In this document: positions 17,728 through 25,604 of the stretch, one piece after another
Position numbering within the stretch: the stretch's first letter is position 1
Layout: each line of letters opens with the position of its first letter
From: Thermotomaculum hydrothermale
GTDB lineage: Bacteria > Acidobacteriota > Holophagae > Thermotomaculales > Thermotomaculaceae
Reading direction: 5' to 3'
Assembly (NCBI RefSeq): GCF_016592575.1
Contig: NZ_AP017470.1
Span: 496,001 to 560,000 of the forward strand
DNA: 64,000 nucleotides
The notes under the pieces: generated by a model
What the model was told of the DNA's origin: nothing
The model's database searches: none
Seen by the model: the letters and a program-made list of their open reading frames with translations, nothing else
Translations under genes and position numbers: made by a program

Positions 17728-18497
17728 AGTTGAAAAATGTTACAAAAATTTTTCAATTAAAAAAGGGATTGTTTACTAAGAAAAAATTATATGCGGTGAA
17801 TAATGTCTCTTTTGAGATTCAAAAAGGGGAGTTTTTTTCACTGGTTGGGGAATCAGGCTCAGGTAAGACAACAATAAGCAAACTTATACTGAGGCTTTTA
17901 AAACCTGATGAAGGGGAAATTCTCTTTTTGGGGAAGAATATTTTTAAAATGAAGGGTGAAGAATTAAAGGACTACAGAAAAAAGATACAGGTTGTTTTTC
18001 AAAACCCTTACACATCTTTTAACCCTTTAATGAAGGTAAAAGACATAGTAAAAGAACCCCTTGATATTCATAAAATAGGTTCAAAAAAAGAGAGACTTGA
18101 GAGGGTAGAAGAAGTTTTATCCCTGGTTAATATACCTGTTGAGTTTATGGAGAGATACCCAGACCAGCTTTCAGGAGGCCAGAGGCAGAGAATAGGTATA
18201 GCAAGGGCACTTGCTGTAAACCCTGAAATAATTATCGCTGACGAGCCGGTCTCTTCCCTTGATGTATCAATTCAGGCGCAAATAATAAACCTTTTTTTAA
18301 AACTCCATAAAGAATTGGGGATTACTTTCCTCTTTATAGCACACGACCTTAACCTTGTAAGGCATTTAAGTGATAGAATTGCAGTACTTTACAAAGGTGA
18401 GGTTGTTGATTACGGGAAAACAGAAGAGATTTTTACCAACCCCAAAAGCAAGTTTACAAAGGAGTTGATAAATTCTATCCCACCTATTGAATTTTAA
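17712..18497 (+). CDS. ABC transporter ATP-binding protein, OppF/DppF type (short form)
   Basis: Second ATPase of the pair. Walker A GESGSGKTTISKL, Q-loop VVFQNPYTSFNP, signature QLSGGQRQRIGIARAL, Walker B IIADEPVSSLD and H-loop AHDL are intact. At 261 aa it stops soon after the IFTNPKSKFTKELINSIP segment and lacks the cysteine-containing oligopeptide-transporter C-terminal domain present in its partner. It overlaps that partner by 16 bases, with a GGAAGG ribosome binding site inside it. The two probably form a heterodimeric ATPase; permeases must be encoded elsewhere. Confidence 0.88.
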   Translation: MPPVLELKNVTKIFQLKKGLFTKKKLYAVNNVSFEIQKGEFFSLVGESGSGKTTISKLILRLLKPDEGEILFLGKNIFKMKGEELKDYRKKIQVVFQNPYTSFNPLMKVKDIVKEPLDIHKIGSKKERLERVEEVLSLVNIPVEFMERYPDQLSGGQRQRIGIARALAVNPEIIIADEPVSSLDVSIQAQIINLFLKLHKELGITFLFIAHDLNLVRHLSDRIAVLYKGEVVDYGKTEEIFTNPKSKFTKELINSIPPIEF

Positions 18498-18535
18498 TAA
18501 AAAAAGGTTAAAAAAATGAAAAATATTGAAAATTC

Positions 18536-18564
18536 TTGCAATAAAGAGGAATTTTTTGTTAAAT
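18536..18564 (+). promoter_or_regulatory. candidate sigma70-type promoter for the FHA-GGDEF gene
   Basis: TTGCAA (18536-18541), 17-base spacer, TTAAAT (18559-18564), followed 31 bases later by the ATG with AAGGAA as ribosome binding site. Spacing is optimal and both hexamers match four of six consensus positions. Confidence 0.45.
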
Positions 18565-18595
18565 TAAGGTAGATATTAGTTTTTTTAAGGAAGTT

Positions 18596-19522
18596 ATGAG
18601 CGAAAAAGAACATAAGGAATGGAAAACACAAATAATTAAGCCTGGTGATTTAAAGAAAAAAACTCAGGAGAATATTACCCTTATTCCCACCTTAGTGGTG
18701 ATTGCAGGGGATTTGTTCGGGCAAATGATAAATCTTGAAGAGAGAAAGAAGGTGTTTGTAGGTAGGGGTAGTGAATGCGATATTGTAATAAACAATCCAT
18801 CTCTTTCAAGAAAGCATTGTGTTGTGAAAAATGAAAATGGAAAGATAATTATTGAAGATTTAGGAAGCACAAACGGAACTTTTATAAATGGTAACAGGAT
18901 AAAAAAACAGGAACTTGAAAGTGGAGAGAGGGTTTTTTTAGGTGATATATGCGCTTTTAAATTTGCCTATCAGGACGATATTGACCTTGATTTAAACAGG
19001 CTTATACTTGAAAAGGCAATAAAGGATAGATTAACCAATGTTTATAATAGAACCTATTTTGATGAGTTGTTGAGGAAAGAGTTTGTGTTTCATAAAAGGG
19101 CGAATTTACCTCTTTCTTTGGTTTTTGTTGACCTTGATGATTTTAAAAAGATAAACGATACATTCGGGCATATGTGTGGAGATGAGATTTTAAAAAAGGT
19201 TGCAATGAGTTTAAAATCAAATGTGAGGGAATCAGATTATGTATGCAGATATGGGGGAGAAGAGTTTGTGATAATTCTTAAAAACACATCCTTTGAAAAG
19301 GCTATGAAAAAAGCAGAAACTTTAAGAAAAAGAATTGAATCGCTTGAATTATTGTGTAATTCAAACAGTGTTGGAGTAACTGCAAGTTTTGGGGTTTCAA
19401 CTTTAGAAGACAACAATTTTAAATCAGAAAAAAGACTTCTTGCTGAGGCTGATTCAGCAATGTACAAGGCCAAAGAGCTTGGTAAAAATATGGTAATAGG
19501 TCAAAAACCTTCTGAAATATAA
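18596..19522 (+). CDS. FHA-GGDEF diguanylate cyclase
   Basis: Cytoplasmic protein of 308 aa. Residues about 30-125 form a forkhead-associated domain (VFVGRGSECDIVINNPSLSR, then H, then LGSTNGTFINGNRI), a phosphothreonine reader. A GGDEF domain follows: LTNVYNRTYFDELL, FVDLDDFKKINDTFGHMCGD and YGGEEFVIIL. The I-site RxxD is intact (RESD-YVCRY-GGEEF), so the enzyme should be active and product-inhibited. FHA domains usually recognise targets of Ser/Thr kinases, and two such kinases lie within 9 kb, so kinase control of cyclic di-GMP synthesis is a reasonable inference. It appears to be transcribed alone. Confidence 0.92.
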   Translation: MSEKEHKEWKTQIIKPGDLKKKTQENITLIPTLVVIAGDLFGQMINLEERKKVFVGRGSECDIVINNPSLSRKHCVVKNENGKIIIEDLGSTNGTFINGNRIKKQELESGERVFLGDICAFKFAYQDDIDLDLNRLILEKAIKDRLTNVYNRTYFDELLRKEFVFHKRANLPLSLVFVDLDDFKKINDTFGHMCGDEILKKVAMSLKSNVRESDYVCRYGGEEFVIILKNTSFEKAMKKAETLRKRIESLELLCNSNSVGVTASFGVSTLEDNNFKSEKRLLAEADSAMYKAKELGKNMVIGQKPSEI

Positions 19523-19611
19523 AATTTCTCAATTTTAATTTATCTAAAAAATAGATTTTTTAATAAAAAACAGTTAAAATCTCTTTGAAAAACTTTTTTG
19601 AAGGGGAAATT

Positions 19612-20889
19612 ATGGGCAAAACTGTTATTGAGAAGATTTTTGAAAAACACACAAAAGACGATGTCAAGGTAGGTAACATTATCTGGCTTGAAATTGATAC
19701 AAGAACTGCAAGGGATTTTGGTGGCCCAAATGTTGTAAAAAGGTTGTATGAAAACTATGGAGAAGATGTTCAGGTGGATGACCCCAAAAAAACATTTTTC
19801 ACCTTTGACACAGTTGCTCCTGCAAAAACAATTCCCTATGCAAACAATCAACATTTTTGCAGGCAGTTTGCCAGAAAAAGGGGGATAAAAGTTTTTGATG
19901 TTGATTCTGGTATTGGTTCTCATATTGCAATAGAGAAAGGTTTATGCTGGCCAGGTTCAACATTTGTGGGAACAGATTCCCATTTAAACATACTGGGCTG
20001 TGTTGGTGCTTTTGGCCAGGGAATGGGGGATGCGGATATTGCCTTTGCCTTTAAAACAGGGAAAACATGGTTTGAAGTACCGCCAACAATAAAAATTGTA
20101 TTTAAAGGCAAGCCATATAATTTCCCTGTAACTGCGAAGGATTTAACCTTATTTACATTAAGGCATTTAGGCTCTAAAGGCGCTTTGGGAAGGGCTATTG
20201 AATTTTATGGAGAGGTTATTGATAATATGAATCTTTACGAAAGAATTACCCTATCATCAATGGTTACTGAAATGGGAGGTATAATTGGTTTTATAACCCC
20301 CAATGAAGAGATACTTGAGCATTTTAGAAAGGTTAAAAACAACCCCGATATTCAACCTGTAATTGCAGATGACGATGCTGAATATGAAAAAGTAATTGAG
20401 ATTGACATCTCAAACCTAAAACCGCAAATTGCATGTCCTCCAAAACCTGACAATGTTAAAGATGTGGAAGAGGTGGAAGGGATACCGGTTGATTCTGTTT
20501 TTATAGGTTCATGTACAAATGGAAGGTATGAGGATATAGAGCTTGCTGCAAGAATCTTTAAAAACTTTAAAGTAAAAGAAGGAGTTATGGTTAAGGTGGT
20601 TCCTTCAACAAGGGAAGTTTTTGGAAAATTGTTGAGGGACGGTATTTTAGATATTCTGTATGATGCGGGGGTAATTGTTTCAAATCCTGGATGTGGAGGT
20701 TGTGCTTCAGGGCAAATAGGAATGACAGGCAAAGGAGAGGTTCAAATATCCACCTCTAATAGAAATTTTAGAGGAAAGCAGGGAGACGGTGATACTTATC
20801 TTGCAAGCCCTGTTGTGGCGGCGGTCTCAGCCGTTACCGGAAAGATAACAGATCCTGTTAAGTTTCTTAAAGAGAAGGGGGTAATATGA
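19612..20889 (+). CDS. aconitase-family dehydratase, large subunit (LeuC/homoaconitase/DmdA type)
   Basis: [4Fe-4S] hydro-lyase of the isopropylmalate isomerase / homoaconitase / dimethylmalate dehydratase group. Cluster cysteines lie in GSCTNGRYEDIELAARIF and NPGCGGCASGQIGMTG; substrate-region motifs are GTDSHLNILGCVGAFGQGMGD and STSNRNFRGKQGDGDTYLASP. Several positions differ from classical LeuC (DTVAP where DHxxP is usual, GIGSHIAIEKG for GICHQVLPE, GCGGC for GCGPC), so the substrate is uncertain. I choose the ATG at 19612, preceded by AAGGGGAAA, giving 425 aa; an upstream in-frame TTG is less likely. The small subunit follows with a 4-base overlap. No leuA, leuB or homocitrate synthase is nearby. 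Confidence 0.88.
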   Translation: MGKTVIEKIFEKHTKDDVKVGNIIWLEIDTRTARDFGGPNVVKRLYENYGEDVQVDDPKKTFFTFDTVAPAKTIPYANNQHFCRQFARKRGIKVFDVDSGIGSHIAIEKGLCWPGSTFVGTDSHLNILGCVGAFGQGMGDADIAFAFKTGKTWFEVPPTIKIVFKGKPYNFPVTAKDLTLFTLRHLGSKGALGRAIEFYGEVIDNMNLYERITLSSMVTEMGGIIGFITPNEEILEHFRKVKNNPDIQPVIADDDAEYEKVIEIDISNLKPQIACPPKPDNVKDVEEVEGIPVDSVFIGSCTNGRYEDIELAARIFKNFKVKEGVMVKVVPSTREVFGKLLRDGILDILYDAGVIVSNPGCGGCASGQIGMTGKGEVQISTSNRNFRGKQGDGDTYLASPVVAAVSAVTGKITDPVKFLKEKGVI

Positions 20890-21407
20890 AGATAAGAGGA
20901 AGGGTTTGGGTTTTAAAGGATAAGGATGGAAAACTAATAAGCGATATAGATACCGACATGATTTTTCATAATAGGTACCTTGCAATTACAGATATAAATG
21001 AAATGGGGCAGTATGCCCTTGATAACCTTGAAGGCTGGGAGGATTTCTCTAGAAAGGCAAAAAAGGGAGACATTATTATAGCAGGAGAAAATTTTGGTTC
21101 AGGGTCTTCCAGGCAGCAAGCTGTTGATTGTTTTAAGGCTTTAGGCATTGCTTTAATAGTTGCTAAGTCATTTGGGGCTATTTATAAAAGAAATGCAATA
21201 AACTCTGCGTTACCTATAATTGAGGCGAAAAACATTGAAGAGATAGATGTAGTTGATGGTGACGAAATTGAGGTTGATACTGAAACAGGCTTAATTACAA
21301 ACTTAAAAAACGGGAAAAAAACTTATGCAAAGCCTTTTTCCAGTGTCCAAAGAGATATTCTTGAAGCGGGAGGGCTTTTTGAATTTGCAAAAAAATTGGA
21401 AGTTTGA
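20886..21407 (+). CDS. aconitase-family dehydratase, small (swivel) subunit, LeuD type
   Basis: 173-aa swivel domain that closes over the active site of the large subunit. The family marks are clear: DTDMIFHNRYLAITD near the N-terminus, IIAGENFGSGSSRQQAVDCF with the substrate-binding Ser-Ser-Arg, and IALIVAKSFGAIYKRNAINSALP. The start ATG overlaps the large-subunit stop (ATGA) and has GAAGGGGG upstream, so the subunits are made together. The length is that of thermophile/archaeal-type two-subunit enzymes. Substrate as uncertain as for the large subunit. Confidence 0.9.
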   Translation: MKIRGRVWVLKDKDGKLISDIDTDMIFHNRYLAITDINEMGQYALDNLEGWEDFSRKAKKGDIIIAGENFGSGSSRQQAVDCFKALGIALIVAKSFGAIYKRNAINSALPIIEAKNIEEIDVVDGDEIEVDTETGLITNLKNGKKTYAKPFSSVQRDILEAGGLFEFAKKLEV

Positions 21408-21432
21408 ATTTTATTGTAAAAATTCTTTTAGT

Positions 21433-21460
21433 TTGTGCCAAAATTATGCTATAGTATAAA
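21433..21460 (+). promoter_or_regulatory. candidate promoter of the receiver-kinase unit
   Basis: TTGTGC (21433-21438), 16-base spacer, TATAAA (21455-21460), 22 bases before the ATG at 21483, which itself has GAGGTAA as ribosome binding site. The -10 lies next to a second TATA-like hexamer (TATAGT, 21450-21455), so the exact start is open. Confidence 0.4.
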
Positions 21461-21482
21461 AAAAATAGTTAGAGGTAACTGT

Positions 21483-22271
21483 ATGGAAAAGAAGATTTTG
21501 ATTGTCAACTATCAGCCTCGTAAATTGGAGAAATGGCAGTCCCTTTTAAAAGATATTGAAGGCAAGGTTTTTGCTGCTGCAAATGGTGAAGATGCCTTGA
21601 AGATTTTTCAAGAAAACCAGCCTGATATCATTGTCATAGATCCTATGCTTCCTAAAAAATCAGGTTTTGATGTTATTAAAGAGATTAAGGATAAAAAACC
21701 TGATACAAAGATCGTTGTTGTTGCTTCGGTGCATAAGGGTGTAAAGTATCAAACCCTTGCCAAAAACACCTATCATGTAGATGAATTTCTGGAAGAACCT
21801 ATTGATGACGAAACTTTAAAAGAAAAAGTTACTAAAATTGTGGGATTCTCTGTGGATTCTAAGATCCTTGAAGAGTTGATCGATTCCAGCAAAGAACATG
21901 AGAGGTTAAATTTAAAAGAAACGGTTAAGTCTAAAAAGAAAAAGGCTTCAACAAAGAGAAGATTTGAAGAAATAATTGAAGAAACTCTTTCTGGCAAAGT
22001 AATCGAAGATTTACCGAAGAAAAAAGTAAAGAAGCCTAAAGGTGGAGAAGAAGAAAAAGTATTTACCTCAGAAGAATTATTCAGTGATGTTATAAGCGAA
22101 GTAGAAGAATCTTTTATTGATCAAACTCTGGATAGTCTTGTTGACGATAAAAAAGAAGCAAAGCCGAAAAAGGATATTGACAGTGTGGAAGAAGAAATTG
22201 AGGAGAAACTTGAAAAAACCCTTTCAGGTCTTAAAGTAGATAAAAAGAAAAAACCAAAAAAGCAGTTATAG
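21483..22271 (+). CDS. degenerate receiver (REC) domain with Lys/Glu-rich tail; probable N-terminal part of a receiver-kinase polyprotein
   Basis: Residues 1-120 are a receiver domain: KKILIVNYQPRKLEKWQ, then DIIVIDPMLPKKSGFDVIKE with the phospho-acceptor Asp at residue 53. The acidic pair that binds magnesium is replaced (Asn9-Tyr10 instead of Asp-Asp) and the conserved Lys before Pro106 is Glu105, so classical phosphorylation is doubtful. Residues 125-262 are a highly charged Lys/Glu/Ser tail. The tail runs into A AAA AAG, and the next frame (-1) continues the same type of tail into a kinase without a start codon of its own. The ATG at 21483 is chosen for its GAGGTAA site; an in-frame start 48 bases upstream lacks one. 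Confidence 0.8.
   Translation: MEKKILIVNYQPRKLEKWQSLLKDIEGKVFAAANGEDALKIFQENQPDIIVIDPMLPKKSGFDVIKEIKDKKPDTKIVVVASVHKGVKYQTLAKNTYHVDEFLEEPIDDETLKEKVTKIVGFSVDSKILEELIDSSKEHERLNLKETVKSKKKKASTKRRFEEIIEETLSGKVIEDLPKKKVKKPKGGEEEKVFTSEELFSDVISEVEESFIDQTLDSLVDDKKEAKPKKDIDSVEEEIEEKLEKTLSGLKVDKKKKPKKQL
22256..22262 (+). promoter_or_regulatory. A AAA AAG slippery heptamer at the REC/kinase junction
   Basis: Zero-frame codons are CCA AAA AAG CAG TTA TAG, so the heptamer A AAA AAG sits in the phase needed for -1 slippage by tRNA-Lys, as in E. coli dnaX. After a -1 slip, reading continues GCA GTT ATA GAG into the kinase frame, which has no in-frame stop from 22244 onward. The zero-frame stop is 7 bases past the heptamer. 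I see no strong downstream hairpin and no upstream Shine-Dalgarno-like stimulator. A one-base indel in the A6 run is the main alternative. Confidence 0.55.
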
Positions 22272-24559
22272 AGTCAAAATCTGTTAAAAAAGAAGAAAAG
22301 AAGGAAGAAAAAGTAGAAGAGGAAAAAGCTGAGCAAATTGAAAAAGAGGATAAAAAGAAAGAAAAAGGTATTGAATATGGAAATTACCTGCTTCTTGAGA
22401 AGGTTGCAACTGGTGGTATGGCTGAACTGTTCAAGGCAAAAAGAAGGGGAGTTCAGGGATTTCAAAAAATAGTTGCAATTAAGAGAATTCTTCCTCATCT
22501 TGTTGAAAATGAAGATTTTGTGACAATGTTTATTGATGAGGCAAAGCTTGCCGCTCAATTAAACCATCCGAACATTGCTCAGATTTATGATTTAGGAAAA
22601 ATTGAAGACACCTTTTACATAGCAATGGAGTATGTTGAAGGGCATGATTTAAGAAAAATTCTTAAAAAATGTAAGGAGAAAGGATGCCAGATACCGGAGC
22701 CAATAGTCCTATTTGTGGCATCAAAGATTCTAAGTGCTCTTGATTATGCTCACAGGAAAAAAGGCCTTGATAATAAAGACCTTCATATTGTTCACAGAGA
22801 TATAAGCCCTCAGAATATAATTCTATCCCTTGAGGGAGATGTTAAACTTGTTGACTTTGGAATTGCTAAAGCAGCAACAAAGGCGAGCCAAACTCAGGCA
22901 GGAGCTTTAAAGGGCAAACTGCTCTATATGAGCCCAGAACAGGCCTGGGGAGAGAAAGTTGATAAAAGGTCTGATTTATTTTCCTTAGGTTCTGTAATGT
23001 ACGAGGCTTTAACAGGTAAGAAATGTTTTCTCGCTGATAGTGAGATAAATATACTGGAAAAGGTAAGAAATGTAGATTATATCCCGATAAGGGAAATTAA
23101 TCCCAACATCTCTGAGAAGACAGCAAAAATTATTGAAAAGGCATTAACAAAGGATGCAGATAAGAGATACCAAAGTGCAAAAGAAATGGAGCAGGATATT
23201 CTTGATGTGTTGAATTCATTGCCATATACCGTGAACGAAAGGGCGGTGGCAGAGTTTGTTAATGCACTATACAAAGAAGATATGAAGAAGCTTAAAGAAT
23301 TATCTGAAAAATTGGTTGTTGAGCCGATAGAGAAAAAGGAAAAACCAGAAAAAGTAGAAGAAAAAGAAGATAAAGCCAGAGAAGAAATGGAATCTGAAGA
23401 TTTTTCTATTTCTGAAGAAGATATAGAGTCTGAAGATTTCGAGGAAATTCCTGACAGGAGGGCAAACACCGGCACTGTTGTTGTTCCAAATCCAGAAGAT
23501 TTAGAAAAGTATGAGAAAGATGAATTGGAAAGGTTAGAGAAAGAAGAAAAAAGTAATAAAACAGTGCTTTTTATTGGTGCAATTGCAGCAATTGTTATAA
23601 TCGCAATTATTGGTTATTTTATTTCCTCAAATAAGAAAACAGAAAAACCTGTAGAAAAGGCAAAAGTTGCACAAAAAGTAGAGCCTGAAAATCAGCCTGC
23701 AGAATCTCAGCAAGAGGGAGATAATTTAACCAATAATGACATGACAGCACAAACTCAACAGTCAGAGATGAAACCAGCACCAGACAAGCAAACACAGGTA
23801 ATGACTGATATAGAAAAGAAAAAGCAACAGATGATTGAGGAGTTAACCAAAAAGAAGATAGAAGAACAAAAAAAGAAATTAGAAGCGCAATTGGCAGCCC
23901 AGAAAAAGTTGATTGAAGAAAAGAAGAGAAAGCTTGCAGAAGAAAAGAAAAAGGCGTCAAAAGTAACAGCCCCTAAACAGAAAACAAAAAAAGAAATAGT
24001 TAAAAATACACCTGTTAAGCCTGCTTCAACAAGCTCTCAACAAAATAAGGCTGTAAACAATCCTCCCGTTAATGAAAACACAAAGATTCAGTCTTCAGAC
24101 AAACAGGAAGTTCAGAAGAAAGAAATTACTCAACCTGAAAAAACCACAATTGAAACTAATACGCAATCTCAGGATGTAAATGCTAAAACTACTGAACAAC
24201 CTGCAAAAGAGGCCAAAACAGAAGTGCAGCCTCAACCGGAAACAATTGCACAACCACAGGTTAAGGAAGGGGATCTGGTACCTTTAACAGATGATGTTGT
24301 CAAACCTGTTCCTATTAAAAAGGTAAAGCCAAGATATACCCTTGCAGCAAGGAAAAGAAAAGTGCATGGTACTATTATTGCTCAGGCGCTTATAGATGAA
24401 AATGGAGATGTGGTTGATGTTAGAATTTTAAGAAAAATGAAACATCCTTTTGGTCTTGACAAAGAGGTAATGAAGGCTCTTAAAAAGTGGAAGTTTGAAC
24501 CTGCTACTAAAAATGGGGTAAAAGTAAAAGTTTATGATACATTTTTATTTAAATTTTAA
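22262..24559 (+). CDS. Ser/Thr protein kinase - TM - TonB C-terminal domain protein (downstream part of the receiver-kinase fusion)
   Basis: The frame is open from 22244 and continues the charged linker, then the kinase domain: YLLLEKVATGGMAELFKAKR (Gly loop), FQKIVAIKRI (catalytic Lys), IVHRDISPQNIIL (HRD loop), VDFGIAKA, LYMSPEQAWG. A transmembrane helix (TVLFIGAIAAIVIIAIIGYF) lies near the middle, then a long Gln/Lys/Glu/Ala helical stretch like the TolA/TonB periplasmic spacer, and a TonB C-terminal fold (KPRYTLAARKRKVHGTIIAQ ... VMKALKKWKFEPATKNG). The first ATG in frame (22418) is inside the Gly loop and would delete strand beta1, so the kinase must be entered from upstream. With a -1 shift the whole product would be about 1025 aa. 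No exbB or exbD is near. Confidence 0.82.
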   Translation, partial: AVIESKSVKKEEKKEEKVEEEKAEQIEKEDKKKEKGIEYGNYLLLEKVATGGMAELFKAKRRGVQGFQKIVAIKRILPHLVENEDFVTMFIDEAKLAAQLNHPNIAQIYDLGKIEDTFYIAMEYVEGHDLRKILKKCKEKGCQIPEPIVLFVASKILSALDYAHRKKGLDNKDLHIVHRDISPQNIILSLEGDVKLVDFGIAKAATKASQTQAGALKGKLLYMSPEQAWGEKVDKRSDLFSLGSVMYEALTGKKCFLADSEINILEKVRNVDYIPIREINPNISEKTAKIIEKALTKDADKRYQSAKEMEQDILDVLNSLPYTVNERAVAEFVNALYKEDMKKLKELSEKLVVEPIEKKEKPEKVEEKEDKAREEMESEDFSISEEDIESEDFEEIPDRRANTGTVVVPNPEDLEKYEKDELERLEKEEKSNKTVLFIGAIAAIVIIAIIGYFISSNKKTEKPVEKAKVAQKVEPENQPAESQQEGDNLTNNDMTAQTQQSEMKPAPDKQTQVMTDIEKKKQQMIEELTKKKIEEQKKKLEAQLAAQKKLIEEKKRKLAEEKKKASKVTAPKQKTKKEIVKNTPVKPASTSSQQNKAVNNPPVNENTKIQSSDKQEVQKKEITQPEKTTIETNTQSQDVNAKTTEQPAKEAKTEVQPQPETIAQPQVKEGDLVPLTDDVVKPVPIKKVKPRYTLAARKRKVHGTIIAQALIDENGDVVDVRILRKMKHPFGLDKEVMKALKKWKFEPATKNGVKVKVYDTFLFKF

Positions 24560-24571
24560 CGGGAGGTATTC

Positions 24572-24811
24572 ATGGGTGTATTAAATGATGAACAAAAAAA
24601 GTTTTACGAAGAAACTTTAAAACACGTAAAAAATGAAATTGCTGACATTGATAATCAGATTGAAGAAGAGTTAGCAAGAGTAAAACAGAAATTAGCAGAA
24701 TTACAAAAAGCCAAAAAAGCAGCTTTGCAGGTTTATGCTGGAGCTTGTGCAAGGCTTGGAATAGAAAACGATTTAGCTGGTGAAGAAGAATCAGAAGAGT
24801 TTGAAGGCTAA
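24572..24811 (+). CDS. small coiled-coil protein of unknown function
   Basis: 79 aa, preceded by a strong GGGAGG site and 12 bases after the kinase-TonB stop, so probably co-transcribed with it. Residues 5-55 form a heptad-like helix (KHVKNEIADIDNQIEEELAR, then VKQKLAELQKAKKAALQVYAG), ending in an acidic tail (GEEESEEFEG). No family recognised. The strong ribosome binding site argues for a real gene. A partner or regulator of the kinase is conceivable but there is no direct evidence. Confidence 0.7.
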   Translation: MGVLNDEQKKFYEETLKHVKNEIADIDNQIEEELARVKQKLAELQKAKKAALQVYAGACARLGIENDLAGEEESEEFEG

Positions 24812-24827
24812 AGTTTATAGTTAGCCG

Positions 24828-25604
24828 ATGAGTATTTACAATTATCCTGAATATTACGATATAGCCTTTGGCTATAGAGATTTAGATCTGGAATGCGATT
24901 TTATTGAAAAGCAAATAGCGGTGCATTCCAGATCTGATAATTTTTCTCTCCTTGATATAGCCTGTGGGACAGGCTCCCACCTTATTGAGATGGGGAAAAG
25001 AGGGTTTGATGTCAGTGGATTTGATATTTCCCCTAAAATGATTGAATATGCAAAGAAGAAAGCTGAACAAAACGGAATTGATGCGTATCTATGGGTTGAC
25101 AATATGGTGTCTTTTAGTGTTGAGAGGACATTTGGTTGTGCAATAAACCTTCTTACGGGATTTAATTACCTTTTAAGAAATGAGGATGTTGAAGAGCATT
25201 TAAAGAGAGTGGCAAGGGTACTGGATACAGGTGGTCTTTATATAATAGAAATGAATCATCCCAGGGAATTTGTTACAAACGAGCCTTCCACAACCAATAG
25301 CTGGGTTGAGATAAAGGGAGATGTTGAGGTTGAGGTTGACTGGGATAATGAAAGAAGTTCCGTTGATCTGTTAACCCATATTGTTACCACAAAGCCTATT
25401 GTTAAGGTAAAAGATAAAGACAGGGAATTTATCATTAACATGGAAGAAAAATTTAGAATATATTTGTATCAGGAGATACTCCATTACATTGATTGTTCTG
25501 GAAGCTTTGAGTTAGTTAACTCTTTTGGTTCTTTCAGGTTTGATAAACCACTTGATAATTCTAAAGATTCCTGGAGGATGATACTTGTTTTAAGAAAAAA
25601 ATGA
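24828..25604 (+). CDS. class I SAM-dependent methyltransferase
   Basis: 258 aa. The SAM-binding motif I is LLDIACGTGSHLIEMGKRGF, followed by VSGFDISPKMIEYAKKKAEQ (motif post-I with the ribose-binding Asp) and GCAINLLTGFNYLLRNEDV (motif II-III region). The N-terminal YPEYYDIAFGYRD and the C-terminal beta-rich half are like the small-molecule methyltransferases of the UbiE/TehB-like group; the substrate cannot be read from sequence. No good Shine-Dalgarno site precedes the ATG, and the gene starts 16 bases after the small coiled-coil gene, so it may depend on coupling. The stop overlaps the next start. Confidence 0.85.
   Translation: MSIYNYPEYYDIAFGYRDLDLECDFIEKQIAVHSRSDNFSLLDIACGTGSHLIEMGKRGFDVSGFDISPKMIEYAKKKAEQNGIDAYLWVDNMVSFSVERTFGCAINLLTGFNYLLRNEDVEEHLKRVARVLDTGGLYIIEMNHPREFVTNEPSTTNSWVEIKGDVEVEVDWDNERSSVDLLTHIVTTKPIVKVKDKDREFIINMEEKFRIYLYQEILHYIDCSGSFELVNSFGSFRFDKPLDNSKDSWRMILVLRKK

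Noticed and set aside
22418-24559. Kinase gene starting at the ATG at 22418
   Set aside because: That Met is inside the Gly-rich loop; the domain would lose strand beta1, and there is clear kinase and linker sequence upstream in the same open frame.
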